Shown here one piece after another: positions 25,575-34,405 of a DNA stretch of 64,000 bases (positions within the stretch are counted from its first letter, which is position 1; every line of letters starts with the position of its first letter). The stretch comes from Pseudomonas oryzicola (GTDB taxonomy: Bacteria; Pseudomonadota; Gammaproteobacteria; Pseudomonadales; Pseudomonadaceae): the NCBI RefSeq assembly GCF_014269185.2, contig NZ_JABWRZ020000001.1, positions 2,381,001 through 2,445,000 of the forward strand, written 5' to 3'. The position numbers and the translations under genes are program-made. The notes beneath the pieces were generated by a model that saw only the letters and a program-made list of their open reading frames with translations, had not been told where the DNA came from and did not search any database.

Positions 25575-26699
25575 ATGACAAGCGCGCTGATTGAACGTAT
25601 AGAAGCCATTATCGTCGACCTGCCGACCATCCGCCCGCACAAGCTGGCGATGCACACCATGCAACAGCAGACCCTGGTGGTATTGCGGGTGCGCTGCAGC
25701 GATGGCGTCGAAGGCCTCGGCGAGGCCACCACCATCGGTGGCCTGGCCTACGGCTACGAAAGCCCCGAGGGCATCAAGGCCAACGTCGATGCGCACCTGG
25801 CGCCGGCGCTGGTCGGCCTGCCGGCAGACAACATCAATGCCGCCATGCTCAAGCTGGACAAGCTGGCCAAGGGCAACACGTTTGCCAAGTCGGGCATCGA
25901 GAGCGCCCTGCTCGATGCGCAAGGCAAGCGCCTCGGCCTGCCGGTCAGCGAACTGCTCGGCGGCCGTGTGCGCGACAGCCTGGAAGTGGCCTGGACCCTG
26001 GCCAGTGGTGATACCGCCCGCGACATCGCCGAAGCCCGGCAAATGCTGGAAAGCCGCCGACACCGGGTGTTCAAGCTGAAAATCGGCGCCAACCCGGTGG
26101 CGCAGGACCTCAAGCATGTGCTGGCGATCAAGCGCGAGCTGGGCGACAGTGCCAGCGTGCGGGTCGACGTCAACCAGTATTGGGACGAATCCCAGGCCAT
26201 CCGCGCCTGCCAGGTGCTCGGCGACAACGGCATCGACCTGATCGAGCAACCGATCTCACGTAGCAACCGCAGTGGCCAGGTGCGCCTGAACCAGCGCAGC
26301 CCGGCGCCGATCATGGCCGACGAATCGATCGAAAGCGTCGAAGACGCCTTCAGCCTGGCCGCCGACGGCGCGGCCAGCATCTTCGCCCTGAAGATCGCCA
26401 AGAACGGCGGCCCGCGCGCCGTGCTGCGCACCGCGCAAATTGCCGAAGCCGCCGGTATTGCCGTGTATGGCGGGACCATGCTCGAAGGTTCGATCGGCAC
26501 CCTGGCTTCGGCCCATGCCTTCCTTACCCTGCGCCAGCTGACCTGGGGTACCGAACTGTTCGGGCCGCTGCTACTCACCGAAGAAATCGTCAACGAGCCG
26601 CTGCAGTACCGCGATTTCCAGTTGCACCTGCCACGCACCCCTGGCCTGGGCCTGACCCTGGACGAGCAGCGCCTGGCGCGCTTCGCCCGCCGCTACTGA
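25575..26699 (+). CDS. catB: Muconate cycloisomerase CatB, 374 aa
   Basis: Enolase-superfamily enzyme converting cis,cis-muconate to muconolactone. It shows the N-terminal capping-domain segment TIRPHKLAMHTMQQQTLVV, the KLKIG catalytic lysine pair, metal ligands in DVNQYW, EQPIS and ADES, and the second base lysine in FALKIAKNGG. The length is typical (about 373). The start has no strong ribosome site (CGGGACCTGGCAACA), which fits an activator-dependent gene. It is first in catBCA. Confidence 0.96.
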   Translation: MTSALIERIEAIIVDLPTIRPHKLAMHTMQQQTLVVLRVRCSDGVEGLGEATTIGGLAYGYESPEGIKANVDAHLAPALVGLPADNINAAMLKLDKLAKGNTFAKSGIESALLDAQGKRLGLPVSELLGGRVRDSLEVAWTLASGDTARDIAEARQMLESRRHRVFKLKIGANPVAQDLKHVLAIKRELGDSASVRVDVNQYWDESQAIRACQVLGDNGIDLIEQPISRSNRSGQVRLNQRSPAPIMADESIESVEDAFSLAADGAASIFALKIAKNGGPRAVLRTAQIAEAAGIAVYGGTMLEGSIGTLASAHAFLTLRQLTWGTELFGPLLLTEEIVNEPLQYRDFQLHLPRTPGLGLTLDEQRLARFARRY

Positions 26700-26730
26700 A
26701 CGATCCAGTCATACGCAAGGAGACTTCCCC

Positions 26731-27021
26731 ATGCTGTTCCACGTGAAGATGACCGTGAAACTGCCAGTCGACATGGACCCGGCCAAGGCTGCCCGGCTCA
26801 AGGCCGACGAAAAGGAACTGGCCCAGCGCCTGCAGCGCGAAGGTACCTGGAGGCACCTGTGGCGCATCGCCGGGCACTATGCCAACTACAGCGTGTTCGA
26901 TGTAGCCAGTGTCGAAGCGCTACACGACACCCTGATGCAACTGCCACTGTTCCCGTACATGGACATCGAGGTCGACGGCTTGTGCCGACACCCCTCGTCG
27001 ATCCGCAGCGACGACCGCTGA
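26731..27021 (+). CDS. catC: Muconolactone delta-isomerase CatC, 96 aa
   Basis: Small decameric isomerase that converts muconolactone to 3-oxoadipate enol-lactone. It begins MLFHVKMTVKLPVDMD and has EGTWRHLWRIAGHYANYSVF and LPLFPYMDIEVDGLCRHPSS, which are family signatures (both stated only in part here). The length is exactly typical. AAGGAGA precedes the ATG, 31 bases after catB. Confidence 0.96.
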   Translation: MLFHVKMTVKLPVDMDPAKAARLKADEKELAQRLQREGTWRHLWRIAGHYANYSVFDVASVEALHDTLMQLPLFPYMDIEVDGLCRHPSSIRSDDR

Positions 27022-27064
27022 TTCGCACCTGTGAGCCCGACAAGAACAAGATGAGGTAAGCACG

Positions 27065-28000
27065 ATGACCGTAAAGATTTCCCACACTGCCGATGTTCAA
27101 GCGTTCTTCAGCGAAGTGGCGGGCCTGGGCCATGCCGCAGGCAATCCGCGCTTCAAGCAGATCATCCTGCGCGTGCTGCAGGACAGCGCCCGCCTGATCG
27201 AGGACCTGGACATCACCGAGGACGAGTTCTGGCATGCCGTGGACTACCTCAACCGCCTGGGTGGCCGCAACGAAGCCGGGCTGCTGGCGGCGGGCCTGGG
27301 CCTCGAGCACTTCCTCGACCTGCTGCAGGACGCCAAGGACGCCGAGGCCGGCCTGACCGGCGGCACCCCGCGTACCATCGAGGGCCCGCTGTATGTGGCG
27401 GGCGCGCCGCTGGCGCAGGGTGAAGCGCGCATGGACGACGGCACCGACCCGGGCGTGGTGATGTTCCTCCAGGGCCGGGTGTTCGGTGCCGACGGCAAGC
27501 CGCTGGCCGGCGCCACGGTCGACCTGTGGCACGCCAATACCCAGGGCACTTACTCCTACTTCGACTCCAGCCAGTCCGAGTACAACCTGCGCCGCCGCAT
27601 CATCACCGATGCCGAGGGCTGCTATCGCGCACGCTCCATCGTGCCCTCGGGGTATGGCTGCGATCCACAGGGGCCGACCCAGGAATGCCTGGACCTGCTC
27701 GGCCGCCACGGCCAGCGCCCGGCGCATGTGCACTTCTTCATCTCGGCGCCCGGGCACCGTCATTTGACCACGCAGATCAACTTTGCCGGTGACCAGTACC
27801 TGTGGGATGACTTTGCCTATGCCACCCGCGACGGGCTGGTCGGCGAGCTGCGCTTTGTCGATGATGCTGCAAAAGCCCGCGACCGCGGTGTGCAGGGCGA
27901 GCGCTTTGCCGAGCTGGCCTTCGACTTCCGCCTGCAGGCAGCCAAGGCCCCGGCAGCGGAGGCGCGCAGCCAGCGCCCGCGGGCATTGCAAAACCCCTGA
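27065..28000 (+). CDS. catA: Catechol 1,2-dioxygenase CatA, 311 aa
   Basis: Intradiol dioxygenase opening catechol to cis,cis-muconate. The non-heme Fe(III) ligands are visible: a tyrosine in GPLYVAGAP, a second in RARSIVPSGYGCDP, and two histidines in RPAHVHFFISAPGHRHLTTQ (in part). An N-terminal helical dimerisation domain covers about residues 1-100. AGGTAAGC precedes the start, 43 bases after catC. The gene order catBCA with catR is that of Pseudomonas. A terminator-like hairpin follows. Confidence 0.96.
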   Translation: MTVKISHTADVQAFFSEVAGLGHAAGNPRFKQIILRVLQDSARLIEDLDITEDEFWHAVDYLNRLGGRNEAGLLAAGLGLEHFLDLLQDAKDAEAGLTGGTPRTIEGPLYVAGAPLAQGEARMDDGTDPGVVMFLQGRVFGADGKPLAGATVDLWHANTQGTYSYFDSSQSEYNLRRRIITDAEGCYRARSIVPSGYGCDPQGPTQECLDLLGRHGQRPAHVHFFISAPGHRHLTTQINFAGDQYLWDDFAYATRDGLVGELRFVDDAAKARDRGVQGERFAELAFDFRLQAAKAPAAEARSQRPRALQNP

Positions 28001-28033
28001 ACGCTGAAGCGCGCTGACACGTGTTTTTGCCTG

Positions 28034-28066
28034 GGCCTTTCCGTGCGGGGAGGGCCTGGGCTTTTT
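28034..28066 (+). terminator. Probable rho-independent terminator of catBCA
   Basis: GGCCTTTCCG pairs with CGGGGAGGGCC (with two wobble pairs), followed after a few bases by CTTTTT. It lies 34-66 bases after the catA stop. Confidence 0.55.
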
Positions 28067-28117
28067 CCTGCCAGGGGCAAGTGATCTAGAATCCGCCTTT
28101 TACCCGAGCCCCGCACC

Positions 28118-28612
28118 ATGCTGCCCATCGAACTGCTGGCGACCACCGCCGACCAGGCCCCGCTGATCCGCAACCTCTACCAGTTCTACGCCTACGAGTC
28201 GTCCGACTGGGAGCAGGAAGACGTCGAGGTGGATGGCCGCTTCTACATCCACGACGAGCACCTGCAACGTTACTGGGAAACCGATGGCTGGGGTGCCTAC
28301 CTGGTGCTGGCAGACGGCTTCATCGCCGGCTTCGTGCTGGTGGAGCGCAGCGAACTGCCTGGTATCGAGGCGTTCGAGCTGGCCGACCTGTTCATCCTGA
28401 AAAAGTACCGCCGGCAGGGCATCGGCCGCGCGGTGGCGTTGCAGTTTTTGCAGGGCGAGGGCGATTGGCTGTTGCGCTGCTACGCCCAGGACGTACCGGC
28501 CGTGGCCTTCTGCAACGCCGTGGTGGCAGGATTGTCGCGCCCGGCGCAGGCAATGGCCTTTGAAGACGAACCGGAGTTGTTCAATCTCCTGGTCACGGGC
28601 GCTCGTCATTGA
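28118..28612 (+). CDS. GNAT-family N-acetyltransferase, 164 aa
   Basis: Acetyltransferase with the acetyl-CoA loop FILKKYRRQGIGRAVALQF at residues about 92-110 and an N-terminal LIRNLYQFYAYESSDW. Its ligand is unknown. It follows the catA terminator and is followed by a drug/metabolite exporter gene after about 210 bases, in which only a short spacer without a clear gene is seen. It starts at 28118 because CCCCGCACC gives no better site and this is the first ATG. Confidence 0.82.
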   Translation: MLPIELLATTADQAPLIRNLYQFYAYESSDWEQEDVEVDGRFYIHDEHLQRYWETDGWGAYLVLADGFIAGFVLVERSELPGIEAFELADLFILKKYRRQGIGRAVALQFLQGEGDWLLRCYAQDVPAVAFCNAVVAGLSRPAQAMAFEDEPELFNLLVTGARH

Positions 28613-28826
28613 AGTCGTTGCGGGTCGTCCTGCCTCTTGAGCCAGCAGCCGAAGTAGAAAGTGGTCGATCAGCGAACACAAATCGCCATTGGCCAGGAGC
28701 AAGCGGGGAGGGAACTTCCTTATGCTCTGGCATCTCTTCTAGAATCCGAACTGTTGTATCTGCCAGGCTGTGCCTGCGCAGCCTTCCCCTGGCGCCATAT
28801 CCAGCCGCGCCGTCATCGAGAGCGCC

Positions 28827-29705
28827 ATGAGTTCCAGCACACCGCTGTCCGGAATCAACCAACCGCTGCGCGGCATCGCCCTGGTGGTGATGGCGACATT
28901 CCTGTTCGCCAGCCACGATGCCTTGTCCAAGTTCCTTGGCGGCCTGTACCCGATCATCATGGTGGTATGGGCGCGATATGTGGTGCACACGCTGCTGATG
29001 GCCGGCATCTTCCTGCCCAAGGCCGGGCTCAACGTGCTGCGCACCCGCCGCCCACTGCTGCAGACCTTGCGTGCCTTGAGCCTGCTGAGTACCAGCCTGC
29101 TGTTTACCAGCGGCCTGCAGTACCTGCCGCTGGCCGAGGCGACTGCGGTCAACTTCCTCGCTCCGGTACTGGTCACTGCACTGTCGGCGCCGTTGCTCAA
29201 GGAGCGGGTCACGGTGGGGCAGTGGGTTGCGGTGGTGATGGGCTTCATCGGCGTGCTGGTGGTGGTGCATCCGGGAGGCGCGATGTTCACCCCGGCGATC
29301 CTGTACCCGTTCGGTTCGGCGCTGGGCTTCTGCTTCTATCAATTGCTCACGCGCATCCTGGCGGCGCACGATAGCCCGACCACCAGCAACTTCTATGCGG
29401 GGTTGTGCAACACCCTGGCCATGAGTGCGCTGGTGCCGTTTTTCTGGGAGGTGCCGCGTTGGGACCATGCGCTGCTGATGCTGGCGCTGGGCGGTTTCGG
29501 CATGACTGCGCACCTGCTGCTGACCCAGGCCTTCCGCCATGCGGCGCCGGCGTTGCTGGCGCCGTTCAGCTATTGCCAGATCGTGTTTGCCGGGTTGCTG
29601 GGCCTGGTGGTCTACAGCCAGGTGCCGGACACCCTGAGCCTGGTCGGTATCGCAGTGATCTGCCTGAGTGGGCTGGGCGCGGCATGGATGCAGCGGGGCA
29701 AGTAG
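28827..29705 (+). CDS. EamA/DMT-superfamily transporter, 292 aa
   Basis: Ten hydrophobic helices in two EamA repeats (about residues 15-140 and 155-285). LRGIALVVMATFLFASHDALSKFL and YLPLAEATAVNFLAPVLVTALS are characteristic of RhtA/YdcZ-like exporters. It probably exports an amino acid or metabolite. The ATG at 28827 is preferred over an in-frame ATG 19 codons earlier, although the ribosome site (GAGAGC) is weak. It appears to be a single-gene unit; the 28613-28826 gap holds no gene. Confidence 0.85.
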   Translation: MSSSTPLSGINQPLRGIALVVMATFLFASHDALSKFLGGLYPIIMVVWARYVVHTLLMAGIFLPKAGLNVLRTRRPLLQTLRALSLLSTSLLFTSGLQYLPLAEATAVNFLAPVLVTALSAPLLKERVTVGQWVAVVMGFIGVLVVVHPGGAMFTPAILYPFGSALGFCFYQLLTRILAAHDSPTTSNFYAGLCNTLAMSALVPFFWEVPRWDHALLMLALGGFGMTAHLLLTQAFRHAAPALLAPFSYCQIVFAGLLGLVVYSQVPDTLSLVGIAVICLSGLGAAWMQRGK

Positions 29706-29749
29706 CATGCCTGCAGCGGCCCTGTCGCCAGTAAGCCAGCTGGTGTGCC

Positions 29750-29775
29750 TATGGGAGCGGGCTTGCCTGCGAAAG
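29750..29775. repeat. Single REP unit
   Basis: TATGGGAGCGGGCTTGCCTGCG is one REP-type hairpin between the convergent exporter and lipoprotein genes. Confidence 0.6.
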
Positions 29776-29780
29776 GGCCC

Positions 29781-30383
29781 TCAAGCCCGCCTTTTCAACA
29801 GCACCTGCAGCGAATCGTCAAAGTCGCGCAAGGCATCGGCCTGCACCGCGCGTTCGTCCGCGGCCACCCGCGCCACATCGCCCAGGCGCTTGTGCGACCG
29901 CCCTTCGGCGCGGCCGATGTAGGTCAGCTGGTCGTCGAAGAAGCGCGCCACTACCCGGCTTTCGATCTCGGCACTGGCCAGGCGGCTTTCGCTATCGAGC
30001 AGCACGATGACATCCGGGTGGTCGCCCAGCAGTGTGTCCAGGTCGTCATAGAAGGTCACTTCGGCGAACTGCTGCGCCAGCGAGCGTGCCAGCCAGTCGT
30101 ACGCCTGGCTCTCGCTGTTCAGGGTCGCTACCGGAACCGGAATGCGCTGGCCCCGGGCCGGCGTGGTGGCCTGGGCTTGATGGCTGCCAAGGTATTCCAG
30201 GGTGGCCTCGGCGTCCCGCCCCAGCAACACCGCGACTCGCTGCCCAGGGGCCAGGGCGACGCTGGAAAGGGCGGTGGCCGCATGGAAGTGCCCGTAGGGC
30301 TGTGTGTCGGTGCTGGCCGGGCTGGCACAGCCGCCGAGGGCGGCCAGCAAGGCGAGCAGGGCTGCGAGCATGCCGGTTTTCAT
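29781..30383 (-). CDS. Putative lipoprotein, 200 aa
   Basis: Lipoprotein signal peptide MKTGMLAALLALLAALGGCAS with lipobox LGGC (cysteine about residue 19). The mature part has an AVLLGRDAEATLEYLG segment and a region GDHPDVIVLLDSESRLASAEI that looks like an alpha/beta domain. I do not recognise the family. GAGG lies upstream of the ATG at 30383. It is convergent with the EamA exporter and 100 bases from the LysR gene on the same strand. Confidence 0.72.
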   Translation of the reverse strand: MKTGMLAALLALLAALGGCASPASTDTQPYGHFHAATALSSVALAPGQRVAVLLGRDAEATLEYLGSHQAQATTPARGQRIPVPVATLNSESQAYDWLARSLAQQFAEVTFYDDLDTLLGDHPDVIVLLDSESRLASAEIESRVVARFFDDQLTYIGRAEGRSHKRLGDVARVAADERAVQADALRDFDDSLQVLLKRRA

Positions 30384-30482
30384 GGGAGGCCTCATCCATC
30401 AGGGAATGCCGCCATCTTCCGCCCGGGCCAGGCGCAGCGGAACTCGATGGCATTCATGGTGGCTATCGATGAGGTCGATGGT

Positions 30483-31388
30483 TTACCGCGCCGCCATGAA
30501 CTGCAGGATGCGCTCGCGCAACCAGCGCTCGGCCGGGTCGTTGTCCTGGGCACCGCTCCAGACCATCGACAGCTCGGCCTCGGTGATGTCGAACGGCGCC
30601 GGGTCGGCGCGCAGGCTGCCATCGTCGGCCAAGGCACAGGCGGCATAGTCCGGCACCGTGGCGATCAGTTCGGTATTGCGCAGCAAGGCGCGCAGGCTGC
30701 CGAACTGCGGCACCGCCAGCACCACCTTGCGGCAGCGGCCGATGCGCGCCAGGTCGAGGTCGATGTTGCCGCTCATGTCGCCCGAGAATGACACCATCAC
30801 ATGCGGGCGGGCGCAGTATTCGTCGAGGGTCAGCGGGCCTGGGCGGTCGTCGGCGCGCAATACCCGTACGCCGATGTCGCGCAGCTTGCGGCGTTTGGCG
30901 GTGGCCGGCAGGTCGGTGGTGTAGCTGACGCCGACCGAAATCTCGCCGCTGGCCAGCAGCCCCGGCATCAGCAGGAAGTTGGCCCGCCGCACCACCACGC
31001 TGAGGTTCGGGGCTTCTTCGCGCAGGGCCTGGAGCAGGGCCGGGAACAGCCCGAATTCGGCATCGTCCGACAACCCCAGGCGGAACACGTTGCAACTGCT
31101 GGCCGGGTCGAACTCGCGGGCGCGGCTGATGGCAGCGGAGATCACGTCCATGGCCGGGCCCAGCTCGGCGAAGATCTGCATGGCCCTTGGCGTGGGCTCC
31201 ATGGCCCGGCCGTTGCGGATCAGCAGCGGGTCGTCGAACAGCTCGCGCAGGCGCGCGAGCGCGGCACTCACGGTGGGCTGCGTAATGAACAGCTTTTCGC
31301 CGACGCGGGTCAGGTTGCGTTCGATCATCAGGGCTTCGAACAACACCAGCAGGTTCATGTCGACGCGGCGCAGGTCGTTGCGGTTCAT
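30483..31388 (-). CDS. LysR-type regulator (NodD/SyrM subgroup), 301 aa
   Basis: It starts MNRNDLRRVDMNLLVLFEAL, which is the NodD-like subgroup beginning, and has a helix-turn-helix TQPTVSAALARLRELFDDPLL. The C-terminal binding domain contains VSFSGDMSGNIDLDLARIG. The ATG at 31388 is the family start; the frame is open 59 more codons without sense. The divergent neighbour is not adjacent: a GNAT gene on the same strand lies 112 bases upstream, so the target is unclear. Confidence 0.9.
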   Translation of the reverse strand: MNRNDLRRVDMNLLVLFEALMIERNLTRVGEKLFITQPTVSAALARLRELFDDPLLIRNGRAMEPTPRAMQIFAELGPAMDVISAAISRAREFDPASSCNVFRLGLSDDAEFGLFPALLQALREEAPNLSVVVRRANFLLMPGLLASGEISVGVSYTTDLPATAKRRKLRDIGVRVLRADDRPGPLTLDEYCARPHVMVSFSGDMSGNIDLDLARIGRCRKVVLAVPQFGSLRALLRNTELIATVPDYAACALADDGSLRADPAPFDITEAELSMVWSGAQDNDPAERWLRERILQFMAAR

Positions 31389-31500
31389 GGGGCTCGGGTT
31401 CCGGAACAGGGGGGTTGGCGCTGTAGTGAAGCATGTTGCCGGGGGTTGTGCCTTGTAGGGATGTGCGCAGGGCGTTCGGCATACAACCTGGGTGCGCGTT

Positions 31501-31962
31501 TCATTGCCCACGCCAGCCGGGCAAGCGCTTCTCCATGGGTTGATAGACCATCCCGGCAAACGCATTCACCTCGCCTGCCAGTGTGAAACCGTAGTGTTGG
31601 TAGGCAGGTACCGAAGGCAGTGATGCCCTGACGGTCACGACCTCCACCCTGGCGTGTTCCAGCGCTGCGTTCATCAGGCGCGCGCCGATGCCCTGGCGTT
31701 GCCAGCGGGGGGCGATGAACAACATGGCGATATGGCAGCCTTGCTTGAGTTCGACCAGGCCCACCATGGCGCCATCCACCACCCCGACCAGTATCAGGTT
31801 GTCGCCTTGCATGCGTTCGGCAAACGCGTCGGCCGCTGCCACCCTGGCAAACGTTGCCACACCCTGCGCTGGCAGCGTGGGCGCGACCGCCTGGGTGAAA
31901 GCATCCAGGCACAGGGCACTGGCGTGGGGCAGATCATCGTGGGTCAGTGGGCGTATCTGCAT
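31501..31962 (-). CDS. GNAT-family N-acetyltransferase, 153 aa
   Basis: GNAT protein with MQIRPLTHDDLPHASALCL at the start and the acetyl-CoA motif LFIAPRWQRQGIGARLMNAAL at about residues 82-102, followed by PSVPAYQHYGFTLAGE. The substrate is unknown. The ATG at 31962 is the family-type start. It is divergent from the next LysR gene (155 bases between). Confidence 0.85.
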   Translation of the reverse strand: MQIRPLTHDDLPHASALCLDAFTQAVAPTLPAQGVATFARVAAADAFAERMQGDNLILVGVVDGAMVGLVELKQGCHIAMLFIAPRWQRQGIGARLMNAALEHARVEVVTVRASLPSVPAYQHYGFTLAGEVNAFAGMVYQPMEKRLPGWRGQ

Positions 31963-32117
31963 GGCATCATCCTTGTCTGCACGTGCGGTTCTCCAGTTTG
32001 CCCAGCAGGACGCCGTTGCCGCAATCGAAACCGGCGCTGTACGGGCGCCAGGCATCGACTTCCTTGGCTGACAAGGTTAGCCTCGCGCAATGTCCAGCCG
32101 ATAGAAAAACCATCGCC

Positions 32118-33023
32118 ATGCCTGCAGGTTACCCCGGTTTGCCTTCGCTCAATGCGCTACGCGTGTTCGAAGTGGTGGCGCGTCACCTCAACTTCCGCCT
32201 GGCGGCCGAGGAGCTTGGCGTGACCCAGGCGGCTGTCGCCCAGCATGTTCGCGGGCTGGAGGCCAGCCTGGAGGTGCGCCTGTTCGAGCGCCTGCCGCGC
32301 GGCCTTGGCCTGACCAATGCCGGGCACGCCTACAGCACCAGCGTGCGCAGCGCCCTGGCAATGATCGAGGAAGCCACGCGCTTGTTGCGCCCGGTGCCGT
32401 CCCACCTCACCGTCAGCGTGACGCCAACCTTTGCCTCGAAATGGCTGATCCCCAGGCTCGGGCACTTTGCCGAGCGCCACCCCGAGATTGACCTGCGGGT
32501 ACTGGCGACCGACCGGCTTTCCCACTTTCATACCGACGGTGTGGACCTGGCCGTGCGTTATGGCCAGCCGCCATTTGCGCCGGGGCTGAACGCTGAATTG
32601 CTGATGGCCCCCACAGTGGTCGCGGTGGCCAGCCCCGGGTTGCTGGCCGAAATGGGGCGGCCCGGCGATTTCGCCGCCTTGCAGCGTTATGTGGCATTGC
32701 ACGATGCGCACAACTTCTGGCCGCAGTTCTACGCAGCAGTGTTCCCAGGCCATTCGCCGGCCAGCGCCCGGACCGTGCGCTTCAACCAAACTTCACTGGC
32801 CATCGAAGCCGCGATTGGCGGGCAGGGCATCGCCCTGGCCAGCCAGGCCTTCGTCAGCGACGACCTGGCTGCCGGGCGCCTGGTGCAGGTGTTCCCCCAG
32901 CAATTGCGGCTGGACAAGGCGTTTTACCTGGTATGGCCGCGCAAGCGGCAGGCGCCGGCGGCCCTGCAGCTTGTCAGGGCGTGGTTGCAGGCTCAGGCAG
33001 GCGATAGGAAATCTATCGTCTAG
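32118..33023 (+). CDS. LysR-type regulator (GcvA/AmpR-like), 301 aa
   Basis: It has the GcvA-like opening GLPSLNALRVFEVVARHLNF and helix-turn-helix TQAAVAQHVRGLEASLEVRLF. The effector region contains SVTPTFASKWLIPRLGHF, typical of the subgroup. It probably controls either the divergent GNAT gene or the SDR gene 89 bases downstream on the same strand (inference). The start codon ATG 32118 is the subgroup start. Confidence 0.9.
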   Translation: MPAGYPGLPSLNALRVFEVVARHLNFRLAAEELGVTQAAVAQHVRGLEASLEVRLFERLPRGLGLTNAGHAYSTSVRSALAMIEEATRLLRPVPSHLTVSVTPTFASKWLIPRLGHFAERHPEIDLRVLATDRLSHFHTDGVDLAVRYGQPPFAPGLNAELLMAPTVVAVASPGLLAEMGRPGDFAALQRYVALHDAHNFWPQFYAAVFPGHSPASARTVRFNQTSLAIEAAIGGQGIALASQAFVSDDLAAGRLVQVFPQQLRLDKAFYLVWPRKRQAPAALQLVRAWLQAQAGDRKSIV

Positions 33024-33112
33024 GCGAAGCCGGGCTGCCTCCCTCGCTGCCAGCGTGGCTGCTAGTGTGAATGCACTTGCAAACACAGTGCTGGATTAGC
33101 GAAGGAGGCAAC

Positions 33113-33817
33113 ATGTCAGAAGCAAAAGTGGCCATCATCACCGCCGGTGGCAGCGGCATGGGCGCCGCAGCGGCACGCCGCCTGGCCGCCGACGGTTTCA
33201 AGGTCGGTATCCTGTCGTCCTCGGGCAAGGGCGAAGCGTTGGCCAGGGAACTGGGCGGTATCGGCGTTACCGGCAGCAACCAGTCGGTTGCCGACCTGCA
33301 GCGCCTGGTCGATGCCGTGGTCGGGCAGTGGGGACGCGTCGACGTGCTGGTCAACAGTGCCGGCCACGGCCCGCGCGCGCCGATCCTGGAGATCAGCGAC
33401 GAAGACTGGCACAAGGGCATGGACACCTACCTGCTCAATGTTATCCGCCCGGCCCGCCTGGTGACGCCGATCATGCAACGGCAGAAGGGTGGCAGCATCA
33501 TCAACATCTCCACCGCCTGGGCATTCGAACCCAACGAGATGTTCCCCACCTCGGCGGTGTTCCGTTCCGGCCTGGCCGCGTTCAGCAAGATCTTCGCCGA
33601 TACCTACGCCGCCGACAACGTGCGCATCAACAACGTGCTGCCTGGCTGGATCGACAGCCTGCCGGCCACCGAGCAGCGTCGCGACAGCGTACCGCTCAAA
33701 CGCTATGGCACCAGCGAGGAAATCGCCGCCACCATTGCCTTCCTGGCCAGCGAAGGCGCCGCCTATATCACCGGGCAGAACATCAGGGTCGATGGTGGCC
33801 TGACGCGTAGTGTCTAG
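33113..33817 (+). CDS. SDR-family oxidoreductase, 234 aa
   Basis: Short-chain dehydrogenase: ITAGGSGMGAAAARRL as the cofactor loop (TAGGSGMG instead of TGxxxGIG), VNSAGHGP, a catalytic serine in INISTAWAF, and the C-terminal GQNIRVDGGLTRSV. The usual tyrosine of Y-x3-K is not evident: the expected place reads PTSAVFRSGLAAF, so the classical catalytic pair is replaced. GGAGG lies just ahead of the ATG. It is paired with the upstream LysR. The substrate is unknown. Confidence 0.82.
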   Translation: MSEAKVAIITAGGSGMGAAAARRLAADGFKVGILSSSGKGEALARELGGIGVTGSNQSVADLQRLVDAVVGQWGRVDVLVNSAGHGPRAPILEISDEDWHKGMDTYLLNVIRPARLVTPIMQRQKGGSIINISTAWAFEPNEMFPTSAVFRSGLAAFSKIFADTYAADNVRINNVLPGWIDSLPATEQRRDSVPLKRYGTSEEIAATIAFLASEGAAYITGQNIRVDGGLTRSV

Positions 33818-33824
33818 GCCGCCG

Positions 33825-34223
33825 TCAATGCGCAGCGGTCGGCAGCATGCCTGAGCGCCGGGCGTTGTGCGCGGCCTCTATCAGTTGCAGGTTGCGATTG
33901 CGTAACGCATGGTTGGCGCCGACCCGCAGGTTGGAGCGCAGCGCCAGGGTTTCGGCCTGTTCGAATTGGCCTTGCTCAAGGCGCAGCACGCCCAGGTAGT
34001 GCAAGGTCGCCGGGTTGTTTGGCTGGATGTGCAGCGCGCGCTCCAGGGTGGCCGCCGCCTGGTCCAGCTGGCCTTCGGCATACTGTTGCGACGCTGTTTC
34101 GATCAGCGCGGTCGAGGCATTGTTGCTGCGCGCCGGTGGCGAGCGCTCGCCGGCCAGTGCAGCGGGTGCCATGATGGCGCTGAACAACCACAGCAAGGCT
34201 GACAGGATAGGTGTATTGGGCAT
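33825..34223 (-). CDS. Secreted TPR-repeat protein, 132 aa
   Basis: Signal peptide MPNTPILSALLWLFSAIMAP followed by two to three tetratricopeptide repeats (QQYAEGQLDQAAATLERALHIQPNN, LHYLGVLRLEQGQFEQAETLAL). It is a small periplasmic scaffold protein. ATG 34223 is preferred; another Met lies six codons earlier. The stop is 8 bases from the convergent SDR stop. Confidence 0.75.
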   Translation of the reverse strand: MPNTPILSALLWLFSAIMAPAALAGERSPPARSNNASTALIETASQQYAEGQLDQAAATLERALHIQPNNPATLHYLGVLRLEQGQFEQAETLALRSNLRVGANHALRNRNLQLIEAAHNARRSGMLPTAAH

Positions 34224-34327
34224 CGGCGGTGGTCTCGACAAGGCCCTGGCGGTTGTGCGAGCCGTGCAGCGAGGGAAATGTTGTCGGGGGAGATGATGGG
34301 TTGGTCGGGTGGTTCAGCGAGATTCAT

Positions 34328-34369
34328 CTGCACGCTCCAGCAGCTGGGGGTCGCTGCTGGAGCGTGCAG
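34328..34369. terminator. 17-bp perfect stem-loop terminator
   Basis: CTGCACGCTCCAGCAGC (34328-34344) pairs with 34353-34369 around an 8-base loop. It lies 37 bases downstream of the glycine-rich gene (minus strand). No T-tract is seen on either side. Confidence 0.6.
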
Positions 34370-34405
34370 GCTTTCAACCGTGCCCGACGAAGTCGCTGCT
34401 ACGGT

